Positions 53,453-64,000 of a DNA stretch of 64,000 nt are shown piece after piece. How positions within the stretch are numbered: position 1 is the stretch's first letter; each line of letters starts with the position of its first letter. Source of the stretch: Strigops habroptila (lineage: Eukaryota > Chordata > Aves > Psittaciformes > Psittacidae); assembly GCF_004027225.2 (NCBI RefSeq), contig NC_044278.2, forward strand, positions 98,324,743-98,388,742, given 5' to 3'. The notes below the pieces were generated by a model. That model saw only the letters and a program-made list of their open reading frames with translations, made no database searches and was not told the DNA's origin. The position numbers and the translations under genes are program-made.

Positions 53453-54539
53453 CTCTAGAGCAGCCACTCTGCACTATCAGCCATTTCCTGTGGCACCCCC
53501 AGCACACATACCATAGAGTGCCCCTGCTCCAAAAGCAGGCATGCATCCCTCCTGTGATGCTACATGCACAGCAAGGAGCTGGTGCTGCCAGCACTCGCAC
53601 CTACTTGCAGGCATACATCCATAATATAGACATCAACTTGACAAATGAAACCTGTGTGTCTGAAGTCTTGTCACTTGAGAGAGATGTTTTAGACATTTTA
53701 GACACTGATCTCATAGCAAACAATGGCAAAGGAAGGAGTGTCACTATCAGCTTCAGGATGAATACCAATTTCTTATATGTTCAGCTTTCCTTGTCACAAG
53801 GTAGAGCCAAATATCTCAGGCTTATAGTGAACAGGGAAAGAGTAAGTATGTCTCCTTTCTTACACCAGAAGCAATACCAAGCTGCCGTGTCTGTCTTCCC
53901 TTAGCTTTGATATATAATGATGTGGACAGTATAATTAACCCTTTGTATAGGTTTGTCATGAGGCTCCTGGATCCCTTTTGCTCTTGCATGCAAGAATTTT
54001 ACAAAAAGGACACTATTAAAGAGCAGAATAAAATAATGTTAACAAAGTACTGATCATGTGCTGTGTTTTATTCATTCATAACAAGATGAAATAAGTTCTT
54101 ATAAACAGCAGGTAAGGAGTAAAAGTCCATGGACTGGGTGTCAAGCTAAGAAATCTTATGTCAAAGACTTTGCCCATCCTGTGGATTACAAACTGTGTTA
54201 ACCCATTCCCTCAAAATGCGGCTGAGAAGGTTACATGACTGGAACTAACCCTTGTTCTACAGAACTAAGAAATGTCCCTTACACCTGTCTCTGATCTTCT
54301 TTAAGTAGACATTTACATAAGCAGTGTATAAATGCAATCACAAAGCTGGAAATACAGCTTCAGCAGCAATTAAATAGAAATCTACAGATATATGGATTTA
54401 AAAAAATATTAATTTTTTTGTCATTGCTAAATCAAGATATATGCTTTTACAATAACCATGGATCTGCCAATAGGTCTACTTCAGCTGTAACAAATACAAT
54501 TGATTATTTAATATTAAGTGAATAATATATACATAACAT

Positions 54540-54564
54540 CTTTTAAATTTCTAAAATTTAAAAG
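54540..54564. repeat. perfect hairpin, 11-bp stem, 3-nt loop
   Basis: CTTTTAAATTT (54540-54550), loop CTA, AAATTTAAAAG (54554-54564). The AT-rich stem could be chance in this composition. No G/C-rich stem plus T-run suggests a terminator, and such terminators are not expected here. Confidence 0.85.
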
Positions 54565-55739
54565 CCTCTGACAAAATTTTCACTTCTGGCAACATGTTAA
54601 GGGATTTCTTCCTAGCTGATTTTTAACCTTAGCAGTACAGCTCTGACCTCTAGTGGGTTGACTGAAACAGTCATGCAGGCAGGATAACATGATAATTTGT
54701 TTTCATAAATAATTTCCTTTAAAGCTGGAAAACGTAGAAGTTCCAGGAAAGTCATACAATCAGGCAAGGACTAGCTGTTTTATTAAACAAATGAAAACTA
54801 ACTACAGGCCAACAGCAGTGCTGTGTTTGCCTTATGCCAAAATCCATCTGATTGATGAGGTGTTTATGACACTCAGCAGATGAATACTCATTCCCATTGG
54901 GAGCTCTTTATAAAGTAAACCCCATTATTAGTCTCAGCTATTTGCATCGTTTGGTTGACTTCTCTTTTTTTTTTTCTTGGTTAACTTAACTTTTGCCCAA
55001 GAAATATCTATCATTGGATCCAGAAAAACAAGTAAGTCAGGTTAGGGATAAGTACATTGCAATTTTTTTATAATCTAAGAATACCTGATTGCTGCAAAGA
55101 CTTATGAACCACTATTACATTCAGTGAAAGCTTAACACTTCCATGATACACTCCAGATTTCAAAGATTAAGGATCTTAGGTTTCCTGTTATTTTTGTCCC
55201 ACAGTGAAAATGAAATCCAGACCTCTGAAAAGATTGCTGCAATGATTTTCCAATGAAATATGAGAGGCTTCAATGTGAAGATTGCAGAAAATATGTAAGA
55301 CTCAACATTAAATTTAGCTGTCTTCATCCAGAAGGCCAAAGAAAGACATGAAGTGATGGGAATGAGCGCTGTGTCTGTCAAATTCTGGACACAAGGTAAA
55401 TGATGTATGGAGGGTCTTAACAGCACAGCCATAGTTACTCTGCTATGCTCCTCCCTATACATCTTAGAGTGTCCAGCTAAGAAGTGCTAATGAAAGCAGT
55501 TAGTTACCCAGTTGATTCTCTTTGTTACATTACATACCTACATTAGTGCAAATAATGTTCTTCTGATTTGCCATGGACTAAGCAAAAGGGAAACAGACCA
55601 AACTAGACAGACAGAAGATAACACGGGCATGATTTCTGGAATAAAAAATGATTAAAAAATGAAAAAAAGACACCTCTTCCAAAGAGTCACAAATGTCCCA
55701 CGTTTTCTCATTGTCTGTATAAGTTCAAAATGCAAATAT

Positions 55740-55772
55740 GCAGATATGTTTTCCAGCAGAAAACATATCTGC
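55740..55772. repeat. perfect hairpin, 14-bp stem, 5-nt loop, plus a third partial copy
   Basis: GCAGATATGTTTTC (55740-55753), loop CAGCA, GAAAACATATCTGC (55759-55772). The left-arm sequence recurs at 55771 as GCAGATATATTTTCCAGG, so the same motif occurs as inverted and direct copies. Confidence 0.85.
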
Positions 55773-58379
55773 AGATATATTTTCCAGGCAAGTGAAGACC
55801 AATGAATCTGTTGCTTATGAAGTCTGGAAAATTCAGCCAAAGCAGCTCATCCAAAAATTAATTACGTGGAAATGGTACATTTCTTTGCTTATTTATTACA
55901 GAAGCAGGTTAATAAAAGATGGGCTTTTTTTAATCTTTGAAGAAGAAGAAAACATCTTTTTTTCTATCATTATTCTAGATTAATTAACTCAACATTTACA
56001 TTAACCTTGTTCATAATAGAAGTACATATGATTTTTGCCAAATGAAAAATAATCTGACAAAAATTTCTAGGGATTCCTGTGGCTGACCTAAATTCTGTTA
56101 TGTTGAGATTCGTGTATTCAGAAATCACTGCATTAATTAGAGGGCCTCATTTCGTTGTTCCAGTATGGTTGCCATTGCAACCTTACTGTTTAGTAAAGCC
56201 AAGTTGACTGCTATGATCTGTCATCTGGTACCAACTGGTATTGGACAAATCCTCTCCCCTGAGATACTTAAAATGTAAGACATGGTATAAAGGTAATCCT
56301 CCCATTATATGTTAGAATATTACAGTCCATTACATAAGCTTGGCATCATAGACTCATACTTTTAAATTTTCAGCTGTATCTATATTGACCTAAGTTCTCC
56401 TTGAAGTGCTCTCAGTGCCAAACTCCACCAACCAGAGGTTCCCTGACTTTTGGAAAGAGAATAACAGCTATCCCAATTCCGAAATCAAGCAATGGATTAA
56501 CCATTGTGCAACAACATTAATTATTAAAAGCATGCTTTGGCATTCTTGTAACAGTTTCCATGTAAGCACAGGGCAGGAAAAACACCAGCCAGAGTGGCCT
56601 TTATTTATAAAGTATAACGCAGACTGCACAGCCTCCTCTGGCTTTAGCTAACCCTGACTGCCTGCCTCCAGATCATCAGGGAAATGACCTACTCTGACCA
56701 TTGTCCATCTCCCCACTTCTCACTTCCTTCTCCCTCCCTTCCTCAAGAAAACAGAAAAACTGCATCCAAAAATCACTCACAGTAACCTCAGCCTCTGGCT
56801 TACTCTCTGTGGCCCATGATATTTCAGATGTACCAGCAGTCTGCTATAGTTTTTTCTTTGCTTTATTTGCTATCCCAAGGAGGATGTTAGCTCCTAAATT
56901 CAGTTTCTGATCTCCACATTTCTGTGTACAGAAATACTAGCAAGTCTTTACCCAACTCATCTCCTATTGACCAGTTTGTGTTGTGCCCGGTAGGAGCTGT
57001 CAAGTTCAAGCATGGGCAAAGCAATGAAGGGATGGTAATTAAATATTCGGTACCAGGTTGCCCATCCTGCTCCTCCTTTGTGTCTGTGAGATGCTGGTAG
57101 GAGTGAGACACTCTGTTATGAAGGGCTGGGAAGTAAAGTGTTAGAGGTGTAAATAAGCTCAGAGTAGAGCAAGACGGGGATGTTGAAAAAGTTGAAATGG
57201 TCTGTGGAATAGAGGTTGTCTCCAGGTGTCCCATGTATCTGTCGTGTGAATGCACTGTTCATCCTCCTACAGCATCATAATGTCCGGCAATGCAGACAAG
57301 GTAGTCCAGATTTAGGTAGCTTTACTGCAACTGCCATTAGAAGAGAAAATTCAAAGTAACTCACATGGCTGGAACTGAGTAGCTTCAACTGTTCTGTTTT
57401 TCTGATAGAAATCATAAATAATTTGCAATGATGAATCAATTTTTTTAGCCATCAAACCGGAAACCCAACAAAGATGCCTAAATCACTGAGTGTAAGCCAG
57501 AACATTCTCAAAAATGAGGCTGTTTTTAAGGTGTCTCTGGCTGAGCACCCCAAAACTGAGGCACAAGAGCTCTTGCAGAAAGACTCAATTTGAGACGAAG
57601 ACACCTAATTTTAGGTGTCTATGTGTGCTAATGCTCCCATAGTCAGAGGAGCTCATCAAGGCAGCTCAGAAGTCCAAGAGAGTGACTCGGCTGACTGCCA
57701 CAGGCTGACTAAAGGCAGGAGTGCAGTACCATTTTAGACTCCATCAGGTAACGCCTCCAGCTGAAGAATACAAATGTCCAAGTCCTGTGTCACATTTGCC
57801 AGTCCTGAAAAAGTGCCTAAGATACCCCAGGGCAACACAAAAGGAACTACTCATCTTCAAGCAACTGAAGCTTACCCATGATACCTACTTTAGGGTGAGC
57901 TGAAAGGATTTCTAGGCTTTATTGAACATAACAAAGACCTATGCTACCAGCTCACCCACAATTACTTTATGTGTCTTAATTATGTACTGAATCCTACCCC
58001 AAAACACTTCAAAATACTCCATAGTATTTCATGCTTTCTTGATGTCTACTGCCTGAATTTAAATTAAGGGGTTTCTCTGTAACTTTCTGTGTGTGCTTTA
58101 ATGAAGGAAAAACAAATGTTCAGACAACAAATTGAATGTAAATCAGGTAACAATGTTCTTCATCACCATTTGCCAACTGTAAAATTCTATTCAAACAATC
58201 AAATTAGAAATATCTGCCTACAAAAGATTGGAAGGTTGTACTTGACAAGGTGTACCTGACCTTAAAATAAATAGAAGCTGTGGGTCTTCAGCATGTCTGC
58301 AAATCATTTAAGTCCTAAACATGGATGTACATACCTCGGGTAGGAAATGTCAGCTACAGGGATTTATAACTGCCCACAC

Positions 58380-58450
58380 AGAAAGTCAATGACATAACTG
58401 AGTTAGAATTCAGGAGTTCGTGGCTCTTTGCCCCAAGGTCCATTCACATG
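58380..58450 (+). mobile_element. possible MIR-like SINE relic, core to 3' part
   Basis: AGTCAATGACATAACTGAGT followed by AGAATTCAGGAGTTCGTGGC and CCCCAAGGTCC resembles the amniote SINE segment around GAACCCAGGAGTCCTGGCTC. Short and diverged, so the call is tentative. Confidence 0.35.
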
Positions 58451-59204
58451 CCCACAGTCTGTCTGGCTTGAACAAAGAGATTTCTACTCACAGCATGCCG
58501 TCATTTCTTTTTTCATCTGTACTCAAATGAGAAGAACTATACTTGAATCACCATCTCAGCCCAAACATATAAACCTGACTCAGATTCGTATGCTTGCGTG
58601 CCATTCCATTTTGAATAAAACAGGAAAACAGCACATGGAATGAAACAGCACAGGAAAATGAAAAACAGCTTTGCAATTTTGTATTGGGACAAATACCATT
58701 ATGTACCACTTATGGCTACAGAACTCTGGTGCTCTGTTCCCATGAATGCATCAAACACATTAATCATACACATGTGTTTATAGAGAGCCAGCTATTATGA
58801 AAGAATGTTTGTTATTGATAAAGAATAATCCAATTTAGATAGATTAACAATGAGACTGTCTTCTCACCTACGCACAAGTTTTTAGAGCTAAAAATCCCAC
58901 TGTGCCATCACAACATTTGGATCTGAAAACTCTTGCCCTGTCCTGTCTTGTATTTTTGCTGTTCGACACAATCAGCGAAGTGAAACATAGAGATACTAAA
59001 AGTTTGTCCTAAGAAATTTGGGGAAAAAAACTAATCTAATAACAGACATCACAGATTCAGAGTCAGTCTTTGACTCATCTTATAGGCAACTGAGCTCACT
59101 TTTTTTTTGTAATTTATAGGTTCTGATTTATAAACCAGAACATCAAGAAGCATAGCAGGTTATCAGTAGCTGCTTTTATGTAAAAGTCATTAGCTCATCG
59201 GATA

Positions 59205-59290
59205 ATTCAGGATGTGAAGTGTCCAACCTCCTGCTCACAGCAAGATCAGCTGTGTAAGCAGACCAGGTTGCTCAGGATTTTGTCCAGTCT
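59205..59290 (-). mobile_element. old CR1 LINE 3' fragment
   Basis: GTCCAACCTCCTGCTCACAG, CAAGATCAGCTG, then CAGGTTGCTCAGGATTTTGT and CCAGTCTGGA match complement CR1 of an older subfamily (TCCAACCTCCTGCTCAAAGC...). The ATTCTATG tail is not preserved. Confidence 0.75.
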
Positions 59291-61876
59291 GGACAAGAGG
59301 TAGGTAAGAAATGCAAGGTAAGAAACTGAGAGAGCTTTGATTCTTGTCCCAAGAGGCATCTGAGGTTGCATGTGCAGGAAAGTGCCTTTCCAACTGAATG
59401 GATTCACTCTCCCTCAAGTCTCAAGGGAACAAAAGAGGCATTACAAATATTTCTCTCATAGCTCATTGCCTAACAGAGGTTGCTTAGCTATTCCTTGTTC
59501 CTTCTGTGGGGCTGTGAGTGTAAGATCAACTGATTTCAAAGCTTAATTCAGTGAAGAAACAATGCTGAACTAAGAAGTATTGTCAAGTATTGTTCTGTCA
59601 GTATTAAGGAATAAAACCAACTTTGTAGACCCAAGGCAGAAGAGTCACACCACACTACAACTGAAAGGGATTAGGAATGGACAGACATTAAAGGAAACTT
59701 TGTCTGTACAAAAGCACAAAATGGATGGGGATAAATGGCTTTAAATATTTATTGTTGGCATTCCCTGTTCTGAAGGAGAAAGCATTGTTTGGTAGCAAAA
59801 GCTTTGAGTGAAATTTAGTCAGTAAACTGCAAGATGACTCATAGTACAATTTCCTGGACAGCATGTCTTACAATGCTCTGCATGTGTAGGAGGCATGGTA
59901 ATCAAGGAGGTTTAAATGGCTTTTTAAAAGACATGCTGCACAAAGAAGAAAATGAGAAGATGAACACATTGAAAAACAGATGGAACAAATTGTAAGGCAT
60001 TATAAATGGAATACTGCCCCTGAGGACTGATTTTCCATTTTTTTCACTGGAAAAGTCACTAAGTTGCCCGATCAATCCTGTACCTCCAGCTTTGCTGGAA
60101 CACCTGAGTTCAAAATATTCAGGCTTTTTCACATGGATTGTAGAGAGCACTGGGAGAACACAAAGACAACTGGATTAAGCTAACTGAAACCAAGAAAATA
60201 TGACTTGCTTTAGGGAAGTCTACGATTTCCCAAAGTATGAGTAATTGGAGATGGCAGGCTTTACCATGAAACCCACTGGGGTCATTCAAGTGGGAAAAGA
60301 CTGTATAGGAGTTCATATTTCAAATTATCTCCGCCTGATGCTCAGGATTCCTCAGAATGGAAGAGGGTGGTGAGGATGTTCACCTAACATGATGAATGGG
60401 TAAATGATAAGGAAAGCATGTCTGCTGCTCCAAAGTTAATCACTGAACTCAGAAAAAAATCTCAAATGTAAAGCCTCCTATTCTGAGCAAGCATAGCAAA
60501 AGCCAGAAATGTATTGCATTTGTATCTCCATCACCAATCTTTTCTGTCCCAAACCATCATCACAAATCCTACAATCTTTCCGGGAGGGTAAGAACATGGA
60601 CAGAATCTCTGAAATGGTTCTTCCTGCATATTTTTAATAGAATTATGCAGAAATGAATAGATTTTATTTATGCAGATGCTTTATAACTCCAGCTTTAATG
60701 ATCTTGGGTGTATTATTGTCATATATGTGATTTTTAGCTAGTTAGCTCCAATGACAAACTATCTGCAGTGAAAAGACTAATTTTCAGTAAAATGCATCCA
60801 ACTAATATATGCCAAGTGAAGCAGAAGGTAGAATGACCGTAATAGACAACAGCAAGTGTTCAAAACACAGTAATTACAATACTCTTCATCACTGTGTAAA
60901 AGTTGACCATATGTTCTCATTTATTCCATCTGCATACAATAAGGAATACATATTGTGTCTGATGAGGGGACAAAGAGGACATAAAAAGGCAATATGTTCA
61001 GGGAATATGCAAAACCATCTGTGATTCTAAGACATCTAGTTCCTTTTTTGAGGAGACCATTTCTCCAAATCCAGCACTGAGATGCCTTTGTCAACAAAGG
61101 TTCACACTGAAGTAACAGCAATATGCTGTTTCTTACCCACCACAGAGTTGTGTTAGGCAAGTCAAAACCCACACGCAAAGACATAGACTGTGGCCAGATT
61201 CTTCAGTCCAGATATAACCTAACTTGGAGGCAGCTCTGGAGGAAGATTGTAGGCCCCACAGAAAGCACAGCATAACACAGGTCTAGGTCTGAGAAGAGAT
61301 TTCTGCTTTGGATACAAGATATTTTGTGGAGTTTTCAGAGAGATCATGACTATGCATAACACTTGAGAGGTTAGATCTCATTCCAGCCTGAACTGAAATG
61401 GGGAAAAAGACACAACATAAGCCATAGTGGTACAGGCTAAGAATTTAGCTCAAGTGTCAATCTTTCATTTTCTATAGCCATACAGTGAATAGTTGAGAGT
61501 AAAGCAAGAATCTTTTTCATATAATGATAACCTTTTCACAAAAATGGACAGGAAAACATGACACTGGCTATATTAACTAACCCTCTGGGTAGGAGGTCTT
61601 GTGAAATGTGTAGGTCTCCTGCAGCTACTCGGGTCACTGTTTCTCTGAAGTGAATCGCTGTGGGACTGTATGGCATTTGGCACACTGGTGCAGAGATGCT
61701 CGCAAAGGCAGCACCACATGAGCCAACCAAAGACCTGCTCAGATAGGCACTGAGTGGTGACAGTGTTGTCAGCTAAGTTCACCAAGCTAGACCGCAGCAA
61801 CAAGAACATGTTAGTGGGTATGTCCCTTAGAGGGGATGGTGATGTTGCTGGGCAGAAAGACATTGCCTCCCTATCC
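59291..61876. other. non-coding stretch, no gene seen
   Basis: Short ORFs only. No repeat or RNA gene recognised between the CR1 relic and the solo LTR. Confidence 0.55.
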
Positions 61877-61881
61877 CAAGT
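61877..61881 (+). repeat. left target-site duplication (CAAGT)
   Basis: CAAGT directly precedes the LTR and is repeated exactly at 62511-62515. Five bases is the duplication length typical of ERVL-type elements. Confidence 0.85.
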
Positions 61882-62146
61882 TGTCCTGGGTTCAGCTGTA
61901 ACTTATTTTTTCTCCTTCTTAGTAGCTGGTGCAGTGCTGTGTTTTAGACTTTAGCCAGAGAACAACGCTGATAACACACCGATGTTCTTAGTTGTTGCTA
62001 TGTAATGTTTACTCCGACCAAGGACTTTGCAGTGTCTCATGCTCTGCCAGTGAGGAGGGGCACAAGAAGCCATGAGGAAGCAGAGACAGGACACCTGACC
62101 CAAACTAGCCAAAGGGGTATTCCATACCACAGCACATCATGCCCAG

Positions 62147-62153
62147 TATATGA
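62147..62153 (+). promoter_or_regulatory. degraded LTR TATA box
   Basis: TATATGA stands where related LTRs have TATAAA (compare ATATAAAG in the 10.8-kb LTR). One or more changes probably weaken it. Confidence 0.4.
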
Positions 62154-62427
62154 ATTGGGGGGAGTCATCCGGAAGGGCAGATCGCTGATTGGGGCAGGCT
62201 GGGTATCAATTAGCAGGTGGTGAGCAATTCTATTGTGCATTACTTGTGTTTATTGTTTTCTTTTCCTTTTCCCCTTTTAGTTTTGTATTCTCTCCCCTTG
62301 TTATTTCCCTTGTCACTACTACTACTGGTGGTAGCAGTAGTGGTTTTGTATTACACCTTAGTTACTGGACTGCTCTTAGCTCAACCCATGGGATTTAGAT
62401 TCTTTCAATTCTCCTCCCCATCCGTCT

Positions 62428-62456
62428 GGGAGCGGGGCAGGGGGAAAAAGGAGGGG
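62428..62456 (+). other. potential G-quadruplex in the LTR
   Basis: Four G-runs (62428-62430, 62434-62437, 62440-62444, 62453-62456) with loops of 3, 2 and 8 bases. This fits a relaxed quadruplex pattern. Confidence 0.5.
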
Positions 62457-62510
62457 AGTGAGCGAGCGGCTGCGTGGTTCTGAGTTACCAGATTGGCTTC
62501 AACCATGACG

Positions 62511-62515
62511 CAAGT
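62511..62515 (+). repeat. right target-site duplication (CAAGT)
   Basis: Exact copy of 61877-61881 directly after the LTR end. Confidence 0.85.
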
Positions 62516-63124
62516 GAAATGTAACAGCTCAGAAACACAAGAACTTTCTGCAGATTTCCACTCTGGTGGTGAGCCAATGCTCCGCAACATTGCCCCAGGC
62601 ATCAGATTGAGCTAAAATTAAATGATATTTAATTCATGCCCATCTTTCACCACGTTCAACTGTGACCAATCATATTAAAATACAGGAAGTTTGGCAGAAT
62701 TAAAAAAAAAAAAATCCTTTTAAAACATAGCCTAGCTAACAATTTAGCACTTTCATATTCCTAGTGCTCTTCAGTTTACAGAAAAAAAGTAACCAAAAAT
62801 GGCTTTATGATAATTATGTTCTGATTAACTTTCATAGTTAACCATAGCAGATGGCCTAGAGCATAGCAGCTGCAGAACTGCTGTACCATACATCTACCAG
62901 GTGTATGGATGCATCCAGGAAGAACTGCCACCTGCTCCTGGACCAGAGCAGGACCCTGCTCATCTCTGGAGTTCAGGAACAACGCGGGCTCCTAACAAAG
63001 CACTGAAGTAGCTTTTCGCATGCTGAAATTAGGCGCCCATCTTAATTCCATCAGACATTTTACTGTACATACAGACAACCTCCGACGGAGCCCAGCCACC
63101 ACTTCCCACCCTCAACCTACCCCA
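62516..63124. other. AT-rich spacer between solo LTR and CpG island
   Basis: Contains an A-run at about 62702-62713 and no recognisable gene or repeat. It probably includes the distal promoter flank of the island gene. Confidence 0.5.
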
Positions 63125-63146
63125 CCTCGCTGTCAGGCCGGGTGTG

Positions 63147-63160
63147 CCCGCCCCTTCCGG
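63147..63160. promoter_or_regulatory. overlapping GC box and ETS-type site
   Basis: CCCGCCCC followed by CTTCCGG. Sp/KLF and ETS-family factors bind such sites in many TATA-less promoters. Function here is inferred from motif and position only. Confidence 0.5.
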
Positions 63161-63179
63161 GAGCAACTCGGAAGCGGCG

Positions 63180-63275
63180 GAGCGGGCGCGGCCTGATGCG
63201 CCGCGGTGGAGCGGATGAGCGGGTCGTGGGGGCCGCTGTGCGGGACGCAGGGCTCCGCGGGAGGCCGGCCGGCAG
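63180..63275 (+). CDS. candidate first exon of the CpG-island gene; identity unknown
   Basis: A near-consensus donor, GGCAG then GTAAAG, ends a possible exon at 63275. Two ATGs lie upstream in different frames, at 63196 (26 codons plus 2 nt to the donor) and at 63215 (20 codons plus 1 nt, peptide starting MSGSWGPLCGTQ and ending GGRPA). I recognise neither peptide. Both ATGs have middling context. The exon may well be wholly 5' untranslated, which is common. The transcription start is not visible and 63180 is only a placeholder. Without the donor, the 63215 frame would run into the triplet tract as poly-alanine and stop at 63406. Confidence 0.3.
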
Positions 63276-63318
63276 GTAAAGGCGCTCGGCGTCACGGGTC
63301 GGGGAGGAGCGGTCGGGT

Positions 63319-63319
63319 G

Positions 63320-63357
<38 letters not shown>

Positions 63358-63360
63358 GGC
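63319..63360 (+). repeat. GGC triplet repeat, 14 units with one GGT
   Basis: Eight GGC, one GGT, five GGC. Such tracts are common in 5' untranslated regions and first introns of CpG-island genes and can vary in length. In one plus frame it would read as poly-alanine with one valine. Confidence 0.95.
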
Positions 63361-63380
63361 ACCCCCCCTGTGCCCTGGCG

Positions 63381-63440
63381 GGCTGGGCTCGGCTCGGCTC
63401 GGCTAGGCTCGGCTCGGCTAGGCTCGGCGCGGCTCGGCTA
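63381..63440 (+). repeat. GGCTC pentanucleotide array, 12 units
   Basis: Twelve consecutive 5-mers of the form GGCTC, with GGCTG, GGCTA and GGCGC variants. A higher-order 15-mer (GGCTCGGCTCGGCTA) occurs twice in a row at 63391-63420. Confidence 0.95.
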
Positions 63441-63589
63441 GTCTGGGCCGGGCGGGCCGCGGGAGCTGCGGGCCCGGCCTGTGCCCTTAGGCCCGACTGC
63501 GGCGCGGCCTTGCGGCTTGGCGCGGGCCGGCCCTTCCTGGCTGACGGCTGCGGTCCGTGGCTCCAGCCGGCCGCCCTCCGTCCTCTCAG

Positions 63590-63591
63590 GT
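63590..63591 (+). other. second candidate splice donor in the island
   Basis: CTCTCAG then GTAGGC at 63583-63595 fits a donor and would allow an alternative first exon. The preceding pyrimidine-rich CCTCCGTCCTCTCAG could also act as an acceptor, so the use is ambiguous. Confidence 0.35.
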
Positions 63592-64000
63592 AGGCCCGTG
63601 TCCGCGGAGATGCGGTTGGCTTGGCTGTCGGCCTGGTGGTGCTCGGCGGGGCGGCCACAGCAGAGCCTGAACGGATGGGGCTGCCCGCCCCTCGCCCATG
63701 CACCTGCATCTCCGCTTCGCCTGCAGCCGTGCTAGGGGCTCTCGGTCTCCCGCTCCCAACACTTGGCTTCAGCCTGCGTCGTGTCGGGAGCGGAGAGGCG
63801 GCTCGGGAAGCAGCTGGCCCGGAGGGTGGCGGGGATGGACGCCCCCCAGGCCATTGTGTGCAGGCTCCTTTCCCCCGCCACCTCGACATCTGCCAGGAGC
63901 CAGCAGGTTTCAGCCACCACTCCCTGTGGTGGTTTTTTCCTTTCCCTTCCCCCTCCACCCCCCAATTGAAATTCGTTCCACGCTGAAACAGCCGAGTAAG

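Larger units (their letters stand above)
53453..59204. other. non-coding stretch, no gene seen
   Basis: A plus-strand open frame of 156 codons starts with ATG at 53434 and ends at 53904, without recognisable domains. Hairpins occur at 54540-54564 and 55740-55772, and a SINE-like relic at 58380-58450. Nothing else is recognised. Confidence 0.5.
61882..62510 (+). mobile_element. complete avian ERVL-type solo LTR
   Basis: Starts TGTCCTGGGTTCAGCTG and ends ACCATGACG, a decayed form of the usual ACCACGACA. In order it contains TAGTAGCTGGTGCAGTGCTG, AACGCTGATAACACACCGAT, GGCACAAGAAGCCATGAGGA, CTGACCCAAACTAGCCAAAG, GGGTATTCCATACCACAGCA, a weakened TATA box (TATATGA, 62147-62153), GGTGAGCAATTCTATTGTGC and GAGTGAGCGAGCGGCTGCGT. 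At 629 bp with an exact 5-bp duplication on both sides, it is a solo LTR left by recombination between the two LTRs of a former provirus. No internal viral genes remain. It points towards the CpG island about 0.6 kb away. The polyadenylation signal usual for the family is not obvious. Confidence 0.95.
63125..63850. promoter_or_regulatory. CpG island, probable gene promoter and first exon region
   Basis: There is an abrupt change from AT-rich DNA to dense CpG. A GC box overlaps an ETS-type site (CCCGCCCCTTCCGG, 63147-63160). Read on the minus strand, this is CCGGAAG next to GGGGCGGG. No TATA box is seen, as usual for CpG-island promoters. The sequence supports transcription to the right through two good splice donors (63276 and 63590). 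A weaker leftward donor (GTAGGT on the minus strand near 63117-63122) leaves bidirectional use possible. Upstream DNA carries no recognisable exons, so the main gene body is probably to the right of the window. Gene identity unknown. Confidence 0.85.

Noticed and set aside
62217..62483. 88-codon frame inside the solo LTR
   Set aside because: It translates LTR sequence. LTRs of this type do not encode proteins, and the frame has no domain.
63029..63958. 309-codon minus-strand open frame across the CpG island
   Set aside because: Stops are rare in GC-rich DNA. The frame is low complexity (proline, arginine, alanine runs) and translates the GGC and GGCTC repeats. Several other frames are open over the same bases.
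1..64000. CRISPR arrays, operons, bacterial insertion sequences, tRNA or rRNA genes
   Set aside because: None seen. No regularly spaced repeats, no dense coding, no convincing box A/B tRNA pair, and the repeat content is avian.

Overview
This is a eukaryotic window, almost certainly from a bird. The evidence is the repeat set. There are many copies of the CR1 (chicken repeat 1) LINE with the typical 3' tail (ATTCTATGATTCTATG or its complement), avian ERVL-type LTRs, and a few very old amniote repeat relics. These sit in AT-rich DNA of low repeat density. Nothing looks prokaryotic or plasmid-like. The species cannot be told from the sequence.

Layout. Positions 34-190 hold a possible exon on the minus strand that encodes one membrane helix. 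The next 63 kb contain no protein-coding exon I can defend. CR1 copies lie at about 4640-6165 (old, internally deleted, still carrying part of the endonuclease), 26470-26700 (very old, tentative), 27200-27430, 30986-31054, 39048-39178, 39944-40032, 40522-41893 (young, with an uninterrupted reverse-transcriptase frame of over 420 codons), 42228-42308, 52213-52440 and 59205-59290. LTR material lies at 10784-11290, 39645-39716 and 61882-62510. The last is a complete solo LTR flanked by perfect 5-bp target duplications. Tentative amniote SINE relics lie at 7915-8095 and 58380-58450.

From about 63125 the composition switches sharply to a CpG island. It carries a GC box overlapping an ETS-type site, two good plus-strand splice donors, a (GGC)14 triplet tract and a 12-unit GGCTC pentanucleotide array. 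It is very likely the promoter and 5' end of a gene whose body lies to the right of the window. A leftward or bidirectional transcript is possible. The rest is best read as the intergenic or intronic flank of that promoter.

I found no novel multi-gene system. The items most worth checking are the young CR1, the solo LTR about 0.6 kb from the CpG island, the orphan CpG-island promoter, the possible exon at the left edge and several clean hairpins of unknown role.
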